A DNA stretch of 64,000 nucleotides from Bettongia penicillata ogilbyi. Its lineage: Eukaryota; Chordata; Mammalia; Diprotodontia; Potoroidae. Within the stretch, counting starts at the first letter, position 1; each line of letters begins with the position of its first letter. The notes under the pieces were generated by a model. The model was not told the DNA's origin and did not search any database. It saw only the letters and a program-made list of their open reading frames with translations. This document shows positions 46,320-58,825 of the stretch, piece after piece. The stretch is taken from positions 620,001-684,000 of the forward strand of contig JAJHZJ010000401.1 in the NCBI GenBank assembly GCA_023548195.1, in the 5' to 3' direction. The translations under genes and the position numbers were made by a program.

Positions 46320-46460
46320 TGATTTCTCCTCTGTTAGGATATAATTTCCTTGTGAGTAGGTATTGTTTCATTAATTGTGTTTGGATGCTTTGTACCTAGT
46401 ACAGTATCTACCACATAATGGGCACTTAATAAGTGCTTAATGATTGGATTATTGAAAATG
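46320..46460 (+). repeat. L2/MIR 3' end
   Basis: 'gtaggtattgtttcatt' ... 'cctagtacagtatctaccac' ... 'gcacttaataagtgctta'. Confidence 0.55.
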
Positions 46461-46904
46461 ATGGACCTTTGTTTCAGGAAGAAGTTGAAGTCAGTGCAAG
46501 AACTGTGCATTTTCTCAAATGTAATCCATCTCTCTCCATTCTTGCAATGCTCTGGTCCTATCCACCTGCGCCATCAACCAAGATACAAGCATTTAACAGC
46601 TCTATGAATTGTCAGTCAAGTTCCATATCAAAGTCTTTACAATAGGCATCTTTCATCCACCTTTTTTTCCCTTATGAGAATATTCAAATTCTTTGGAGTG
46701 AATATGGAACTGGTCATTCAGCAGTTTCTATAATGCTGTGGGCCTTGATGTAATTAGTACATTGTCTGAGAAAAAGAGGAACATCTGTAGGTCCTCATTA
46801 ATCTCTGCAAATACCTCTTTGGTTTTATTTTTAATTTCATTTTTATTTAGTCTCTGTATTGAACATTGTTCATGGCTGAGGCAATCACCCTTGCTGAACA
46901 AACA

Positions 46905-47072
46905 TCTGATTCCTGTTCTATGTCCTCTTCTATTATAATGTCAGCTCCTCAAGGGCAAGGTCTGTTATTCTTTTTACTTCTGCTTCTGCTGGTATCTTCA
47001 GTGCCTAACACAGTATAAGTATTGTCTTATTATAAGTGCTCTAGAAATGCTTATTGACTTGACTGATGCCTC
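46905..47072 (+). repeat. L2 3' end
   Basis: 'aatgtcagctcctcaagggcaagg' ... 'cagtgcctaacacagtataag' ... 'aaatgcttattgacttgac'. Confidence 0.6.
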
Positions 47073-47220
47073 ACTTGATATTTCTAGTCAAAGCATCATT
47101 AAAGAATGTTAACTCTGTTCTTTCCTCAATTACTAAATATAATCTCTGTGATATTAACATATATGTATGAGAGAAAATCTCTTGGACGATGGCCCTCTAG
47201 AAAGGAATTATTCTGTTCCC

Positions 47221-47221
47221 T

Positions 47222-47263
<42 letters not shown>

Positions 47264-47300
47264 CATATATTTTACATATGTATAATATATATATATGTTG
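47221..47300. repeat. (TA)n microsatellite
   Basis: About 17 TA units (47226-47259) followed by imperfect TA/CA/TG units. Confidence 0.95.
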
Positions 47301-48049
47301 AATATCCTGTTAGTCCATGTGTACATTGTTTTCATTTTGTGGACAAGAAAACATAGATTTAAGAGTGTTATCTACTGATATTGGCTTTGACATGCCTTTT
47401 TAATGATTTCTATGATTAAATTTTTAATTACCATTTATTTTATAACACAGGCATTTTCTAATATAACCATTATCATAGAAATTCCCTTGGAACAAATAAA
47501 AGTAGTTTACCCAGATGACCAACCTGTTCTTTTTCTTCTTATACCCTTTATTCTAAGGCAACTGATAACCTTAATCTACTTATTTCTCTCTGAAAGCATC
47601 CAGGTGACATGGACAGGTGATGTTTACCAGGTCAATTTAAAATTTTAAGTCAGAAGAAGATCACTTCTTATGTTATGTTCTTATGCCCTTAATGTTACTA
47701 GTCACCTATAATGGGACAATAAGGAATTTTGCCCAGATTTCTCTACTATGTGGCCTAAAGTGCAGGGATTTTTGTTGTGCTAAAATGACCCCAGAAGAAA
47801 AAATTATAAATTGGAAATCATTATAAAAAGAATACAACTTTTAAGATTTATTTTACCCATCTGTGAATATATTATTAATATAATGATTATTTTTAAGGTT
47901 TTGTGGTTGAAATAAACTTTAAAAAAATAAAAGAAAAAAGATCCAGTTGCCAATAGCATATGCAACATTTAATACTTGTACTCCCTTAACTATTTATGGA
48001 TAAGAGGAAAGTGTATTTCATTATGAGATCGCTAGCATTAAGGATGGTC

Positions 48050-48319
48050 ACTATATTTGACCTAAGTTCACCATATTTTAGTATTTTTTCACCTGAATTA
48101 TTATAGTAACAGTGTATGTTGTTGTCTTGGATCACTTTATTCATGCTGTACCATTCACAAAAAAGCATTCCATGTCTCTAGGAATTTCTAATTTTTATTG
48201 TAACTTAAATATAGTATTCTATTGCATCAATATGTTGTGGTTTATTCAACTGTATCCCAACTACTGAGGACTCATTTTGTTTCCCTACTTCCAGATTTTT
48301 GTTATTATAAACTGTGCTG

Positions 48320-48320
<1 letters not shown>
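48050..48320 (-). repeat. L1 ORF2/3' fragment, minus strand
   Basis: 'tatagtattctattgcatcaat' and the following text match the complement of the L1 ORF2 terminus (compare 16070-16160). Heavily diverged. Confidence 0.5.
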
Positions 48321-48401
<81 letters not shown>

Positions 48402-48432
48402 CAAAGACACAGAGAAACGAGACACACACACA
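48321..48432. repeat. Compound (CA)n(GA)n(GACA)n microsatellite
   Basis: About 24 CA units, then GA and GACAGA units, then CA again. Open frames through it are artefacts. Confidence 0.95.
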
Positions 48433-49249
48433 TAGAGAATATAGTTTATAATATATTTCTTTCTATCTTTGACCTCCTCAGGGCTTATACAAAGATTCAT
48501 GATTGCTGAGTTAAAGAAAATATATGTTTAATTACCATTTTCAAATAATCCTGACTCATTGTCCATATTGACTAGAGTTTCCTTTGAGAGCTTTTCTGTC
48601 CTTTCTCCTTTTCTATGGTTATTTTTTTACTTGTTTATTGGTCACCTATCTTGCTACATAGAAGATTAAGGGAAGATGGGCTTTTAATCAGCAACTTAGC
48701 CATAATCCTGGAATTTCTTACTATCATTGTAAAGAATGTAGATGGCATATACATATATATTAATTTAAAATGCATATTTATAAATATATATGAATACTTA
48801 TATATCATTAAGAAAGTGAAAGGTGAAATATATGTTTGTATCTATATATACATGTGTTTATATTTATTTATATGTGGATGAATAAAACAGAAAGAGAAGT
48901 TTTATGCTTTAACATATCTGCAAAGATGTACCTACATATATGTAAGTATCCATACATCTATGTATATATCAAAAAGCATAAGGTTTTTCTGTAATTTATA
49001 TCTATTTGATATCTGTTTTCCTAATTCTAAACTCTATTTTGCCACATATATTTTTTATCATCTTTTGTGTCAATTAATTTGGAGGAACTTGTTGAGCTCT
49101 TCCTTGAGTTTCTCCAATTTATCTCTAACAGATATATAGGTGCATAAGTTGCAATTATTTCCATAATAGTTTTTATGTTAAAGTTCTTCATAAGCCCTGC
49201 AGTGAGAGATGATGGAGTATCTTATCAAATGTCATTGACAAACATTTTT

Positions 49250-49700
49250 AAGGATTCATTGCATGCTAAGCACTTAACAAATACTACGGATTCAAAAAAG
49301 GAAAAATTAGTGTCTTTACCTCTCAGGAGCTCACTGTCTAATGGGGGAGACAACATAAAACTACCTCATACCTCCATGATATATACAGCATATAGTCTTA
49401 GAGGAAAGGCAGTAGCAGCAAGAAGAAGTCATGCTGCTGGAGTAGGTCTCTTATAAAAGGCAAGATTTGATCTGTGACTTGAAGAATGCCAGGGAAGACA
49501 GAGGCACTAGTGTACAATCAAGGAGGGAGAGCTTTAAGGAAAGAGGAATAACCAGTGAAAATGCAAGACCTTGGGAAGTGCACTGCCATGTCTAAAAAAT
49601 AGCAAGAAGGCCTGTGTCACTACATTATTGAATATTCAGAGGGGAGTAAATTATAGCAAAACTGTAAATACTGGAAATGTAGGAGAGGACCAGGTTATAA
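49250..49700 (+). repeat. Ancient LINE-like 3' repeat
   Basis: 'catgctaagcacttaac', 'aggagctcactgtctaatggggg', and 'gtaggagaggaccaggttataagg' are in the order of a common old mammalian repeat (CR1/L2 group). Same group as 420-805 and 57005-57240. Confidence 0.45.
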
Positions 49701-49965
49701 GGACTTGAAAATAATAATAGCTAAATTTAGAAAGCCCTTACTATGAGCCAGGGATTGTGCTAAATGCATTGAAATTATTCTCCTTTGATCCAACAATCCT
49801 GGAAGGTGAGTACTATTATGATCTCCATTTTATAGGTGAGCAAATTGAGGCAAAAAAGTTAGAAATGATTTCCCCATAACTAGTAAATATCTGACTTGAA
49901 CTCAGGTGTTCCAGATGCCAGGCCTGGAACTCTGTCTATTGTGTCATCCAGTTGCTCAGTTGGTT
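49700..49965 (-). repeat. MIR-like SINE, minus strand
   Basis: Complement of MIR: 'tactatgagccagggattgtgc', 'ctccattttataggtgagc', 'tgacttgaactcagg', then a marsupial tRNA-like head in complement (49925-49965). Confidence 0.65.
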
Positions 49966-49969
49966 TTCC

Positions 49970-52300
49970 CAATTTTGAACATATATTATGTGATTGTATA
50001 TTTGTACTGTTTATGAAAAGAAACAGATTTAGGTGGATTACAAAAAAATTAGTGATATAAAATAAATATCTTATTTGATTTCCACATTAATGATCTGTGC
50101 TATTTGTTTGGTAATTAATCATGCTCAATATCACATATTGTTCTTAAATGTTTTCTTTTGTATTCCCAATTTGATAGTAATTATTAAGCACCATGTTGGG
50201 ACTATGTCACTGCCAAGGGATGCAGCTGATTTATTTTTAGTTTATATACCACTTGAAACCTGACTCTATATTATTCCAGGCCTCCAGAATATCTAAGACT
50301 AGGCTTATTATTCTGGATATTCTCTACAACTAGCAATAGTTTCTCAAAAATTTATTTGGGGGAGAGCAAAAATTGAATTGAATTATATAGTTAAGATTCA
50401 TTTAGGTCCCTGAATCCATTTTTCTAGGAATGATAGTTATAAAATTAGAAAGCATATTAAAACAGGAAAAATATGAAAAGTGGAGAAAAATCAGATACAA
50501 ACAACTATGGAAGGTGAGAGTGGAAAATACTGAAGAAAATTATAAGGAAAAATTTAGCCCCACTCGTATTTGTTTAGCTCAACCTAGCTTTAAAAGTTTA
50601 TGAACTATATTTTCTTCTCTAGTCTCTGCCCTCCTCCACGGCCTAACAAGATTCACAAACAGGAAAAATTATGCACTAATATTCCCGAGGTCCTCCTTTT
50701 TGGGTAAAGGTTGGCCTGAGAAAATGATACCTAAAACAAAACAAAGGAAAATAGAACCAAAAATAAAAAAGATTGCTAATTTGTTTATCTTCTTAGATGC
50801 CACCTTGAATTTTTCCAATCCTTCTCTAATTATGTGGCAGATGAATTAGTTGGAAAAGAGTAGTTCTATTTTAAAATGGTTTTCCTCCATTTTTCATTAA
50901 ATTTTTATTTATTTAAAAACAATATAATCACATTAATATTTATTTAGACATTTCAAGTAATCATTTTTCCTTTTCATATAAAGAGAGATTACCATAGCCT
51001 AATTCAATGAATGAAAGCATTTCACATACAAATTTTTGCATTATCTGATAGGTTTTCATATGTAAATCATATGCATCTGTTTATCTTCAGTGAATGATGT
51101 CAAATATTTTCAATGCAAAATACACCTTAAGTAACATTATCTTTCTAATGACTTTTTTCCTTAAGTAAAACTTGTTCATTTGTGCCATATATTCTGAAAT
51201 TGTTATTTAAAATCTGCTTTTTCATTTTTTTAATTGAAATAGTTTTGGGTAAAAAAAAAGAAAGCACTGAACCCTTTGAAGTGAATTATTATTATATAAC
51301 ATTTATATGAACCTTTTGGAGTTTTATATGTAAAACGATGAAATACGAGGCATACGTATTTATGAGGCATGGAATATAGAAATTCTGAATTTTTCCACAT
51401 TTTAAAACATTCCCTTACATTTAGGAATACTTTATTAGACAATAATCAATGAAATCAAGCTTTCAAACATGCAAAAACAAATACAGTACTCACACATCAG
51501 AAAGAGTCTCTTCTCTATTCTCAAACAGACCTGTCTTCTTTGAATTCACTGTGTGAGTGAAATCAAAGCATAGAACAAACACTGTTTTGATATAGCTTTG
51601 AAGATGATAACTGCTTCTGACAGAGAAAAAGGTAACCAGGTTTTCAAGGAAAATGATGATTGACATGATACTCAGTTCAAGAAAAGTTTACCTTCTAATG
51701 AGTATCTGTATGTGTTGGGAACCTCTCAGAGAATGCTTTATTATGAAAGAAAAGATCCTCTCACTATTCAGGTAGATTTCAACCAACTGTTAAAAGTTTT
51801 CGGAGTATGATATTCATTCTTTCAAGCATCAACATCTTTTGAATGAAATAAACACATTCAAGGTCAAGGTCCCTACAGGAGGACTAGAATTTGTCTAAAC
51901 TCTGGATAAAACTCTAGAGTTTTTCATTCCCAATATAAAATTTTCCTGTCAAGTCTTAGAATTCTGTCCCTAGTTGTAAAAGTTTAGTTGTGCATCATAG
52001 TAATTATTAAAATAAAGGACAGAAGAAAATTGAATTCCAAAATTTTCTATGGCTCACTGAAATTTTATCACTGGGTAGCCAAAATACTTTGACCAAAGTG
52101 AGCAAGCTTGATGTGGATCAAGAAAAAATAAAGAAAGGAAAATATATTTTCTTTAAAAATCCTCGTACTTAAATCTCTCTAAATGTTAGTTGACAACAGA
52201 GTTAGTGCTCCCTGATATCTGATTGGTTTATAATATTTGTGCAATTTCAAAAGGTATATTATAGTTTGCTTCAGTAAAACTTGATTATAACTCATACTTT
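49970..52300. other. About 2.3 kb with no recognised feature
   Basis: AT-rich. Only short frames without domains; no repeat family recognised by eye. Confidence 0.45.
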
Positions 52301-52307
52301 TGATGTT

Positions 52308-52417
52308 GAAAAGAAATTAAGAAGAGGGGGCGGAGTCAAGATGGCAGAGTAGAAAGACGCACATTTGCGAGCTCCCAACCCACAGCCCATATATTTAATG
52401 TAAGAAAAGAAATTAAG
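52308..52417 (+). mobile_element. 82-bp L1/HAL1 5'-end micro-insertion with 14-bp duplication, no poly(A)
   Basis: GAAAAGAAATTAAG at 52308-52321 and 52404-52417 flanks 82 bp that match the first bases of the L1/HAL1 5' UTR (compare complement of 29850-29930): GGGGGCGGAGTCAAGATGG, then 'gcgagctccc', 'agcccatatatttaatgtaa'. It stops there, with no 3' end or tail. The L1 text would continue with an A-rich run resembling the duplicated target, suggesting microhomology at the 3' junction. Confidence 0.75.
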
Positions 52418-52504
52418 GAGAAATAGCGTTGAAACTATCCATAATCGTGTCAAACAAATGCCAGAAGTGATAAAATTACAAGGCCAGGTAAAATGAAATT
52501 CCTT

Positions 52505-52860
52505 ATTCTAAGGTCACAGAATCATAGCATCTTAGGATAGGAAGGCATCTCTTGTGTGATCTACTCCAACCTATTATTCCTTAACAAAAATCCCTTTTGC
52601 AACATCTTAGATTAGGCTGTGTGAATCAGAGGCCTCCAGAGATAGGAACTTCATTGCCTTTTGAGATGGCTCATCCTACCTTTCAATAACTCTAAAACTT
52701 TGGAGATTTTTCCTTTTGTTGTGCTGAAATCTGCCTTTCCTTCATTCCATACATTGCTCCCAGTTCAGCTCTATAAGATCGAGAAGAGCAAGTCTAATGC
52801 TTTTTCATATGACAATCCTGAAAGCACTTGGACAGTTGTCATAATATTTGTTTTTTAAGT
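52505..52860 (+). repeat. CR1/L3-like LINE 3' fragment
   Basis: 'acagaatcatagcatcttagg', 'ctactccaacctatt', 'aacttcattgccttttgag', 'ctgaaatctgcctttcc' keep the order of an old CR1-clade 3' region. Confidence 0.55.
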
Positions 52861-52864
52861 TTGT

Positions 52865-53000
52865 AAAACTCTTCATATATAAATTTTCATCTTCCCAATA
52901 ATCCTCACTGTGAAGTAGATAATTTAAATATTTTTATTCTAATATTATAGATGAAAAAGTTGAAGAACTAAGAGCTTAAATGATTTTCCCATTGACACAA
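52865..53000 (-). repeat. MIR fragment, minus strand
   Basis: 'cccaataatcctcactgtgaagtag' ... 'ttatagatgaaaaag' is complement MIR core. Confidence 0.5.
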
Positions 53001-53039
53001 AAGTGATGTTCAAAGTCAAATTTTCCCTGACCCCCAAAT

Positions 53040-53310
53040 GAAATAATCTTTCTGGCATACCACATTGGCTCTTTACCATGTCTTCCCTTAAGCTTTCTCT
53101 TCTGACTCAGATTCAATTTAGCTCTGACTGTCTAGCTGAGATTCTATCTTACCCACTTGTCAATATAAGTGTCACATGCTTAGGCTTCTTAGAAGTCAAC
53201 TCAATATGGTGAATCTTTAATAAACTTCATTTTACTTTGGCTGAAAGAAGCCTTGTGTAGAATTAATTTGGGAGGACTGAGCATTATGGTATCTTGGGGT
53301 CCTGAGCACC
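53040..53310 (+). repeat. Possible old LTR fragment
   Basis: AATAAA at 53219-53224 followed by 'tttactttggctgaaagaagcc' and a TGAG/CCTGAG-rich end looks like the R-U5 part of an old retroviral LTR. No paired LTR or clear ends were found. Confidence 0.3.
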
Positions 53311-53567
53311 CCAAATCTCATTATTGTTCCTTGACCTCAACAGTTTGGGATCCTGGGAACCCTGAAATGCAAGAGTACAAAGGATCTGCCTTGAAGGATT
53401 CAACCACTCAAGCCTTCTTTCAGTTAAAGGGAAGTTTGTTGTATCACCAATAGAAAAGCAGGCAAGATTTTAAGTGAATCTGTGCAATTTAATGGGAGTA
53501 AAATTGGTACTTATATGCAAGAAAAGACAATGAGAAGATCTGGATGAATTACAGATAGATTCTGGAA

Positions 53568-53735
53568 GTTCTTTCTCTGGATGTGGATAGCATTTTCCAT
53601 CGTGAGTTCTTTGGAACTGTCTTGGATCATTGTATTGCTGAGAAAAGCCAAGTTGTTCATGGTTGATCATCATATAATGTTGTTGATACTATCTACAGTA
53701 TTTCCTGGTGCTGTTCACTTTGCATCAGTTCACAA
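53568..53735 (-). repeat. L1 3' fragment, minus strand, abutting LDHB pseudogene
   Basis: 'tggatgtggatagcattttcc' matches the L1 text at 15856-15876. It ends 5 bases before the pseudogene ATG. Confidence 0.65.
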
Positions 53736-53739
53736 GAAA

Positions 53740-55200
53740 ATGACTACTCTTAAAGAAAAACTGATTGTTCTATTTGTGAAAGAGGAGGCAGAAGCCCCAA
53801 ACAATAAGATTATTGTTGTGGGTGTTGGACAAGTTGATATTGCCTGTGCTGTCAGCATACTTGCAGAGTCTTGCTGATGAACTTGCCTTTGTTGATGCTT
53901 GGGAAGACAAACTCAAAGGAGACATGATGGATCTGCAGCATGGGAGCTTATTTCTTCAAACTCATGAAATTGTGACTGATAAAAATTACTCTGTCACTTC
54001 TGATTCCAAGATTATTGTAGTCACGGCAGGAGTCCACCAACAAGAAGGAGAGAATTGTATCTATTTAGTACAAAGGAATGTGAATGTCTTCAAATATATT
54101 ATTCCCCAGACTGTAAAGTATTGCTGAGACTGTGTCATAATTGTGGTTTCCAACCCGGTGGATATTCTTACACATGTCACCCGGAAACTGAGCCGCCTGC
54201 CAAAGCACCCAGTGATCGGTAGTGGATGAAATCTGGATTCTGCCAGATTCTGCTATTTTATTTCTGAAAAACTTGGCATCCATCCAAGTAGCTGCCATGG
54301 CTGGATCCTTGGAGGACATGGAGACTCAAGTGTGGCAATGTGGAAGAGAGTCAATTAGAATGTAGCAGGTGTTTCCCTCTAAGACCTGAATCCAGAACTG
54401 GGAACTGACAATGACAGTGAAAACTGGAAGTTCATAAACTGGTGATAGAAAGTGCCCATGAATTGATCAAACTCAAAGGATACACTAACTGGGCTATTGG
54501 ATTAAGTGTTGCTGATTTTACTGAGATGATGTTAAAAAGTCTCTCCAGGATTCATCCTGTATCCACTGTGGTGAAGGGGATGTATGGCATCAAGAATGAA
54601 GTATTCTATAGCCTTCCATGTATTCTGAATGCTTGAGGACTGAGTACCATTATCAACCAGAAGCTGAAAGATGATGAGGTAGCTCAATTCAAGAAGAATG
54701 CAAGTACCTTGTGGGAAATCCAAAAAGACCTGAAATACCTGTAACATTCATAGTAATATTCTGCAGAAACTCAATAAGCATGATATGAGTTGCTGTGCCC
54801 TCTTAGTAACTAGCTATCTTGATGGATAGAATTTGTCTCTTGTACTCAACTCTGGCCATAGTATCAAAGGATATGATTAAAAGGCCTGCTATACAAAAGT
54901 ATGAACCAAGAAAACAAAGGTTTTTTTTCTTTAGATTGAATATCCCTAGTTTAACTAATTGAATCATGGTATGACCTCTAATCCTCTCACCATGCTGGGC
55001 AAGTTCTTCTACATGCACTCCAAATTGTCAGTATCCCTTTATACACAAAACTGAGCATAATGTAATCCACATGTAGTAGACCAGGATGAGACATAGAATA
55101 GGCTCCTCTTTTCTGGAAACCACCTCTAATAATTTTGGTTGGCACATTACATATCAAGTAATGAGCAGATAGTTTCTTAAAATAAAGTTCAATTAAAAAT
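53740..55200 (+). pseudogene. LDHB: Processed pseudogene of lactate dehydrogenase B
   Basis: LDHB interconverts pyruvate and lactate in the cytosol using NAD(H). The region 53740-54744 corresponds to the whole 334-residue coding sequence without introns. Recognisable in order: LKEKLI at the N-terminus, the NAD-binding loop VVGVGQV (53812-53832), [22 protein letters not shown] (about 54143-54170), the catalytic-loop HGD motif (about 54317-54325), [18 protein letters not shown] and IQKDLKYL before TAA (54742-54744). LDHB rather than LDHA is indicated by PNNKI and VGQV. Lesions: frameshift near 53870, stops near 54125 and 54225, more stops at 54350-54385, a frameshift near 54440, and a stop at 54634. 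A 3' UTR-like stretch ends with AATAAA (55181-55186). No poly(A) or target-site duplication is clear. Non-functional retrocopy. Confidence 0.9.
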
Positions 55201-55599
55201 ATATTGTTATCTAGCTACATTTTCACCATCTTTTATAAGAGGTGATTTTTGACCCCTAGTCTAGTTTTTAAACATTTGTCTTTATTGAATATTGACTTTT
55301 TCATTTGCAAAACTGTTCCAGACCTTCAGGATTTGGTGGGATCTTGGCTTCTGTCATACAAGGTACCTACTCCTCTCTGCTTTGCATCATCTCAATTTTC
55401 ACCACCAATAATGGTAGAATTTTTGAAAAGAAAGAAGTAGATTCTAGGAAGTGAACAGATATTAGTGTATCTCTAAATAAGAATATGAGGGTAATCTAAA
55501 TATTTTGTAATCTAAATTTAAGATCCCAACTTGATGATTGATTTTGCACATCACTAGAAGAATTAAATCATAGCAATCTTGAATTTCCTGCTGCAAATA

Positions 55600-55690
55600 A
55601 ATCCAGAAGAATTCACTTATACCAAATGGAAGGATGGACCACATGTTGCATTTGGAGATGTAAATGAAAGAGTTGGTGAAGTTGTTTTCA
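55600..55690 (+). pseudogene. Possible cyclophilin (peptidyl-prolyl isomerase) fragment
   Basis: A plus-strand stretch reads EFTYTKWKDGPHVAFGDVNE, resembling the conserved W-L-D-G-K-H-V-V-F-G segment of cyclophilins. Only about 30 residues, with no further domain on either side. It may be the last trace of a retrocopy or coincidence. Confidence 0.3.
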
Positions 55691-55734
55691 TGTTGTGTCC
55701 AAAGGTAATAAGAAACATCATTTCATGAGACGTA

Positions 55735-55855
55735 TCCCTATTTGATAAACTCCAATGGCTCTTTGTTACCTCTAGGATCAAATATTAAATACTGTTTAGC
55801 TTAGTACAGAACATGGCACAAAGGAAGTGCTTAATAAATGTTGATTGATTGGTTG
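55735..55855 (+). repeat. L2 3' end with internal deletion
   Basis: 'ccaatggctctttgttacctctagg' joins directly to 'cttaataaatgttgattgattgg'. Confidence 0.55.
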
Positions 55856-56486
55856 AAAATATGACTTTAGAATGTGCGAGTAGGAGAAAGGGCTCTAAAA
55901 AACAGCCAGCAGGCCAAGGGGTTGAGATGATTATTACAAGCACTTAAGTTTATAAGGGTAAGAGTCTTTTTTTCTCTTTCCTTAAATACTCCAAGAAAGA
56001 TTATATAACTACTGATATGAATGTTCTATCACAGAGTATATTGGTACACATAAGTGATTAGCAATAATTTAATACTCTAAACCTACTCTATTTCTCTTAA
56101 GATATTTCCTTCCTTTTGAAATGTTTTTTGTTAACAAATAATTACTTATCAAATGTCCATGTGTCAGTTTCCTACCTTTCTTTAACCTTTTTATTCATTC
56201 TTCCATCATATGCTAAGGACTTGACACATGCATTATTATCTGCAGTTCACAGACTGATGAGGTATACCTAAAGAATACATTATCATGTATATGCTGTAGT
56301 TTTATATACTTAAAGATTGTTCTGACTTCCCCTATCTGCTTCATTAGGCTAAATAAATATTTTTTTTCAGTCTTTCAGCATATTCAATAAAAAAAATGCT
56401 TACCAACTTGTTCTTAAGAAAATTATAGTGTAGTATGGAGGACTAACTATAGGTACATTTAATAAAATAGCAAATAATAAAATATA

Positions 56487-56680
56487 ATATGGCATAGTAA
56501 ATAGAAGAAGGGATAGTCTGAGAGTCAGGAAGATCTATGATAAATTCTTGCCTCTGATCCAAACTAGAAGGATGATCAAATGGGAGCCATTAATCAGTCA
56601 ATATGTCAGACAATGTTCTAAGACTATAAATTAGAAATAAGTTAGTAATCAGAATAGGGAGATGATTCAAACTTTATGTT
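56487..56680 (+). repeat. SINE fragment (Mon1/WALLSI-like)
   Basis: Head 'ggcatagtaaatagaagaagg', 'gagagtcaggaagatctatg', later 'ttctaagactataaattag'. Internal parts deleted. Confidence 0.45.
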
Positions 56681-57004
56681 CTTTGAAACTTTTATACTCC
56701 AAAACTTTGTTTTATGTGGATTATGTCTGTTGAAATACACCTTATGATAAATTAAAACATTTGAGCACTATAGTGAAAGTAGTTTTGACCTTCAGCACTC
56801 CCTGAAAGGGTCTTGAATACTTGCATGAATTCCTTAGACTATACTCTGAGGACCACCGGGATACCTGGAATTCCCCTTACCAAAAGAATGACAGGACCAG
56901 AATCCACTCCTACCCCCTCAAAAATTAGAAAGAGTCCCTTCCCCAAACATGTTATAAGATCTGAGGAGGTATAAATTCTTTCTTACCAGAGATAGAGGAA
57001 AAAA

Positions 57005-57240
57005 ATGAATTTAGACATCATGGCGGAAGAGGTAGTTGAGGTGGGTCTTACAGGACATTTAGGCTTTCGGTGACGGGAGAGGGCAGGGATTCGCTTTCAG
57101 ACACAAGGAATGGCAAGGGCAAATGCGTAGATATGGGAAATTAGAAGATAAAAAAAATTGAGAAAAGTAAGTAGTTCAGTTCAACAAGACTAGAGTTCAT
57201 GGAGGAGATTTGTGTAGAATAAAGGTGTGTATCTGACAAT
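57005..57240 (+). repeat. Ancient LINE-like 3' repeat
   Basis: Purine-rich text with 'gaggtgggtcttacaggac' and 'aaggaatggcaagggcaaatg', related to 49250-49700. Confidence 0.4.
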
Positions 57241-57244
57241 TTTA

Positions 57245-58820
57245 GTTCTACTTCTTTAGAATACTCAAAATTTTATGCATTTCATTTTTGAATGACTAGA
57301 CCCAAACCAAACAATATCTGTAGAGAAAAAAGGTCAATTTTTGATCTTAAGACAAAGAATTTTGCCCTGACACCTTAGTTTTGTATTTCAGAAGCAAGTC
57401 ACTAGGCCACTGATTTGTACTACTTGGGGAAAATAGTCTTAATAAGAGTGAAGAACTTCATATAAAAAAGCAATTAATTCGGTCCTATTACTTTCAAGTG
57501 CACATATTCAACTAATTCAGAGGAATCAATTTTAGCCATATACCTACTTGGGTATTTTGATTTAATGGTTTACAAATAAAATAGATTTTTTGTATGTATG
57601 GATTGGACACTTATTTGGAGCCTAAGGAAGTTTGGAATAAAAATATAAAAAAAATTCCTCTGTATTATTAAGTACTGCAAAGCAACTCTAAAATTTCAAG
57701 ATGATTATCTGTGTTCACTGGTAGGGGAAGTTACAGGGAATTCACTTCACCAAAGCAATCAAAGGCCTCAACTAATATTAATAATGATAATAATAGCAAT
57801 AAAACAATAGTCACTTTCACACAAACCAAATGAATCTAGAATAAAGTAGAAATATGTGGATTTGTAAATATTTAGATCAACTATATCTGAAAGAATTATG
57901 ACAGATTTCTATTGGAAATGCAGACCAAATTTTAATATGAATAACCATCTCCCAATATAAATCAAAAATTAATAGAAAAATATACTATTAACGGAGTTTT
58001 GCAAACAAACAAACACAGTGCCACCCAACTTTGATTCAAGTGACCAAAAGTTTGAAACTAGTAAAATCTGATTAATGTATTTTTGCTGTAATTTGTTACC
58101 GTGTATACCTCGTTGCTATGTACTGGCAATTCAAACTGGAAAAGATATTGACCTTTGTAAGTATATTATATATTTAGAATAAAATGGATGAATATTAAAG
58201 TTAGTGTTGGTTAGGAACCTCACTCATTAATACTTAGTTTAGGTCTTGGTTTTTAAAGGACTTTTTTTGCAGAAAATTCTTTCAGATAACATGATTGCCA
58301 TTTTACTTATAGTAAATATATTACTAACACTACTAATGATAGTAAGGCCAAATGCTGGGATATTTTCCCCCCAACTGTGATTATGGATTTGCAGTATCAT
58401 GTATATTCTGGTCCCCCTTGCTACCCAATGACATCTAATTATGAGATGATTTATAACAGAAGAATAGATGTCAAATGAGTATGAAACCAAAACTAGCTGC
58501 AACTAAGGCAGTAAGATTGGGATTACCTCCAAGAGTTCTGAATTTAAGGGATCTTTGACAGTATTTGTATTCTTTTGGAATGGAGAAACAATGAGATTAG
58601 CACCTAGCAAAAATAGTTAGACAAAAGCAAACTACTAGGTCATGGGTTTCCTTATTTACACCTTTCTTCCTATTATTATACTCTGGGTGAGCTCCTCTCC
58701 ATCTTTGGACTATTCTACTCCCACTGTGATAGCCTATAGTGTACTGAGGTCTCTATCTACCATAACATAGCACATTATGGATCAGTGTACTAGCATGACT
58801 CTCCCAGGGGGAATTGTGTC
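57245..58820. other. About 1.6 kb with no recognised feature
   Basis: AT-rich, no frame above 90 codons, no recognised repeat apart from short A-rich tracts. Confidence 0.45.
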
Positions 58821-58825
58821 ACAAA

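Noticed and set aside
1540..48432. Simple repeats considered as CRISPR-like arrays
   Set aside because: Units are 2-4 bp with no unique spacers, and the genome is eukaryotic.
48222..48509. Long frames through the CA/GA repeat
   Set aside because: Dinucleotide repeats lack stop codons; peptides are (TH)n or (CV)n-like.
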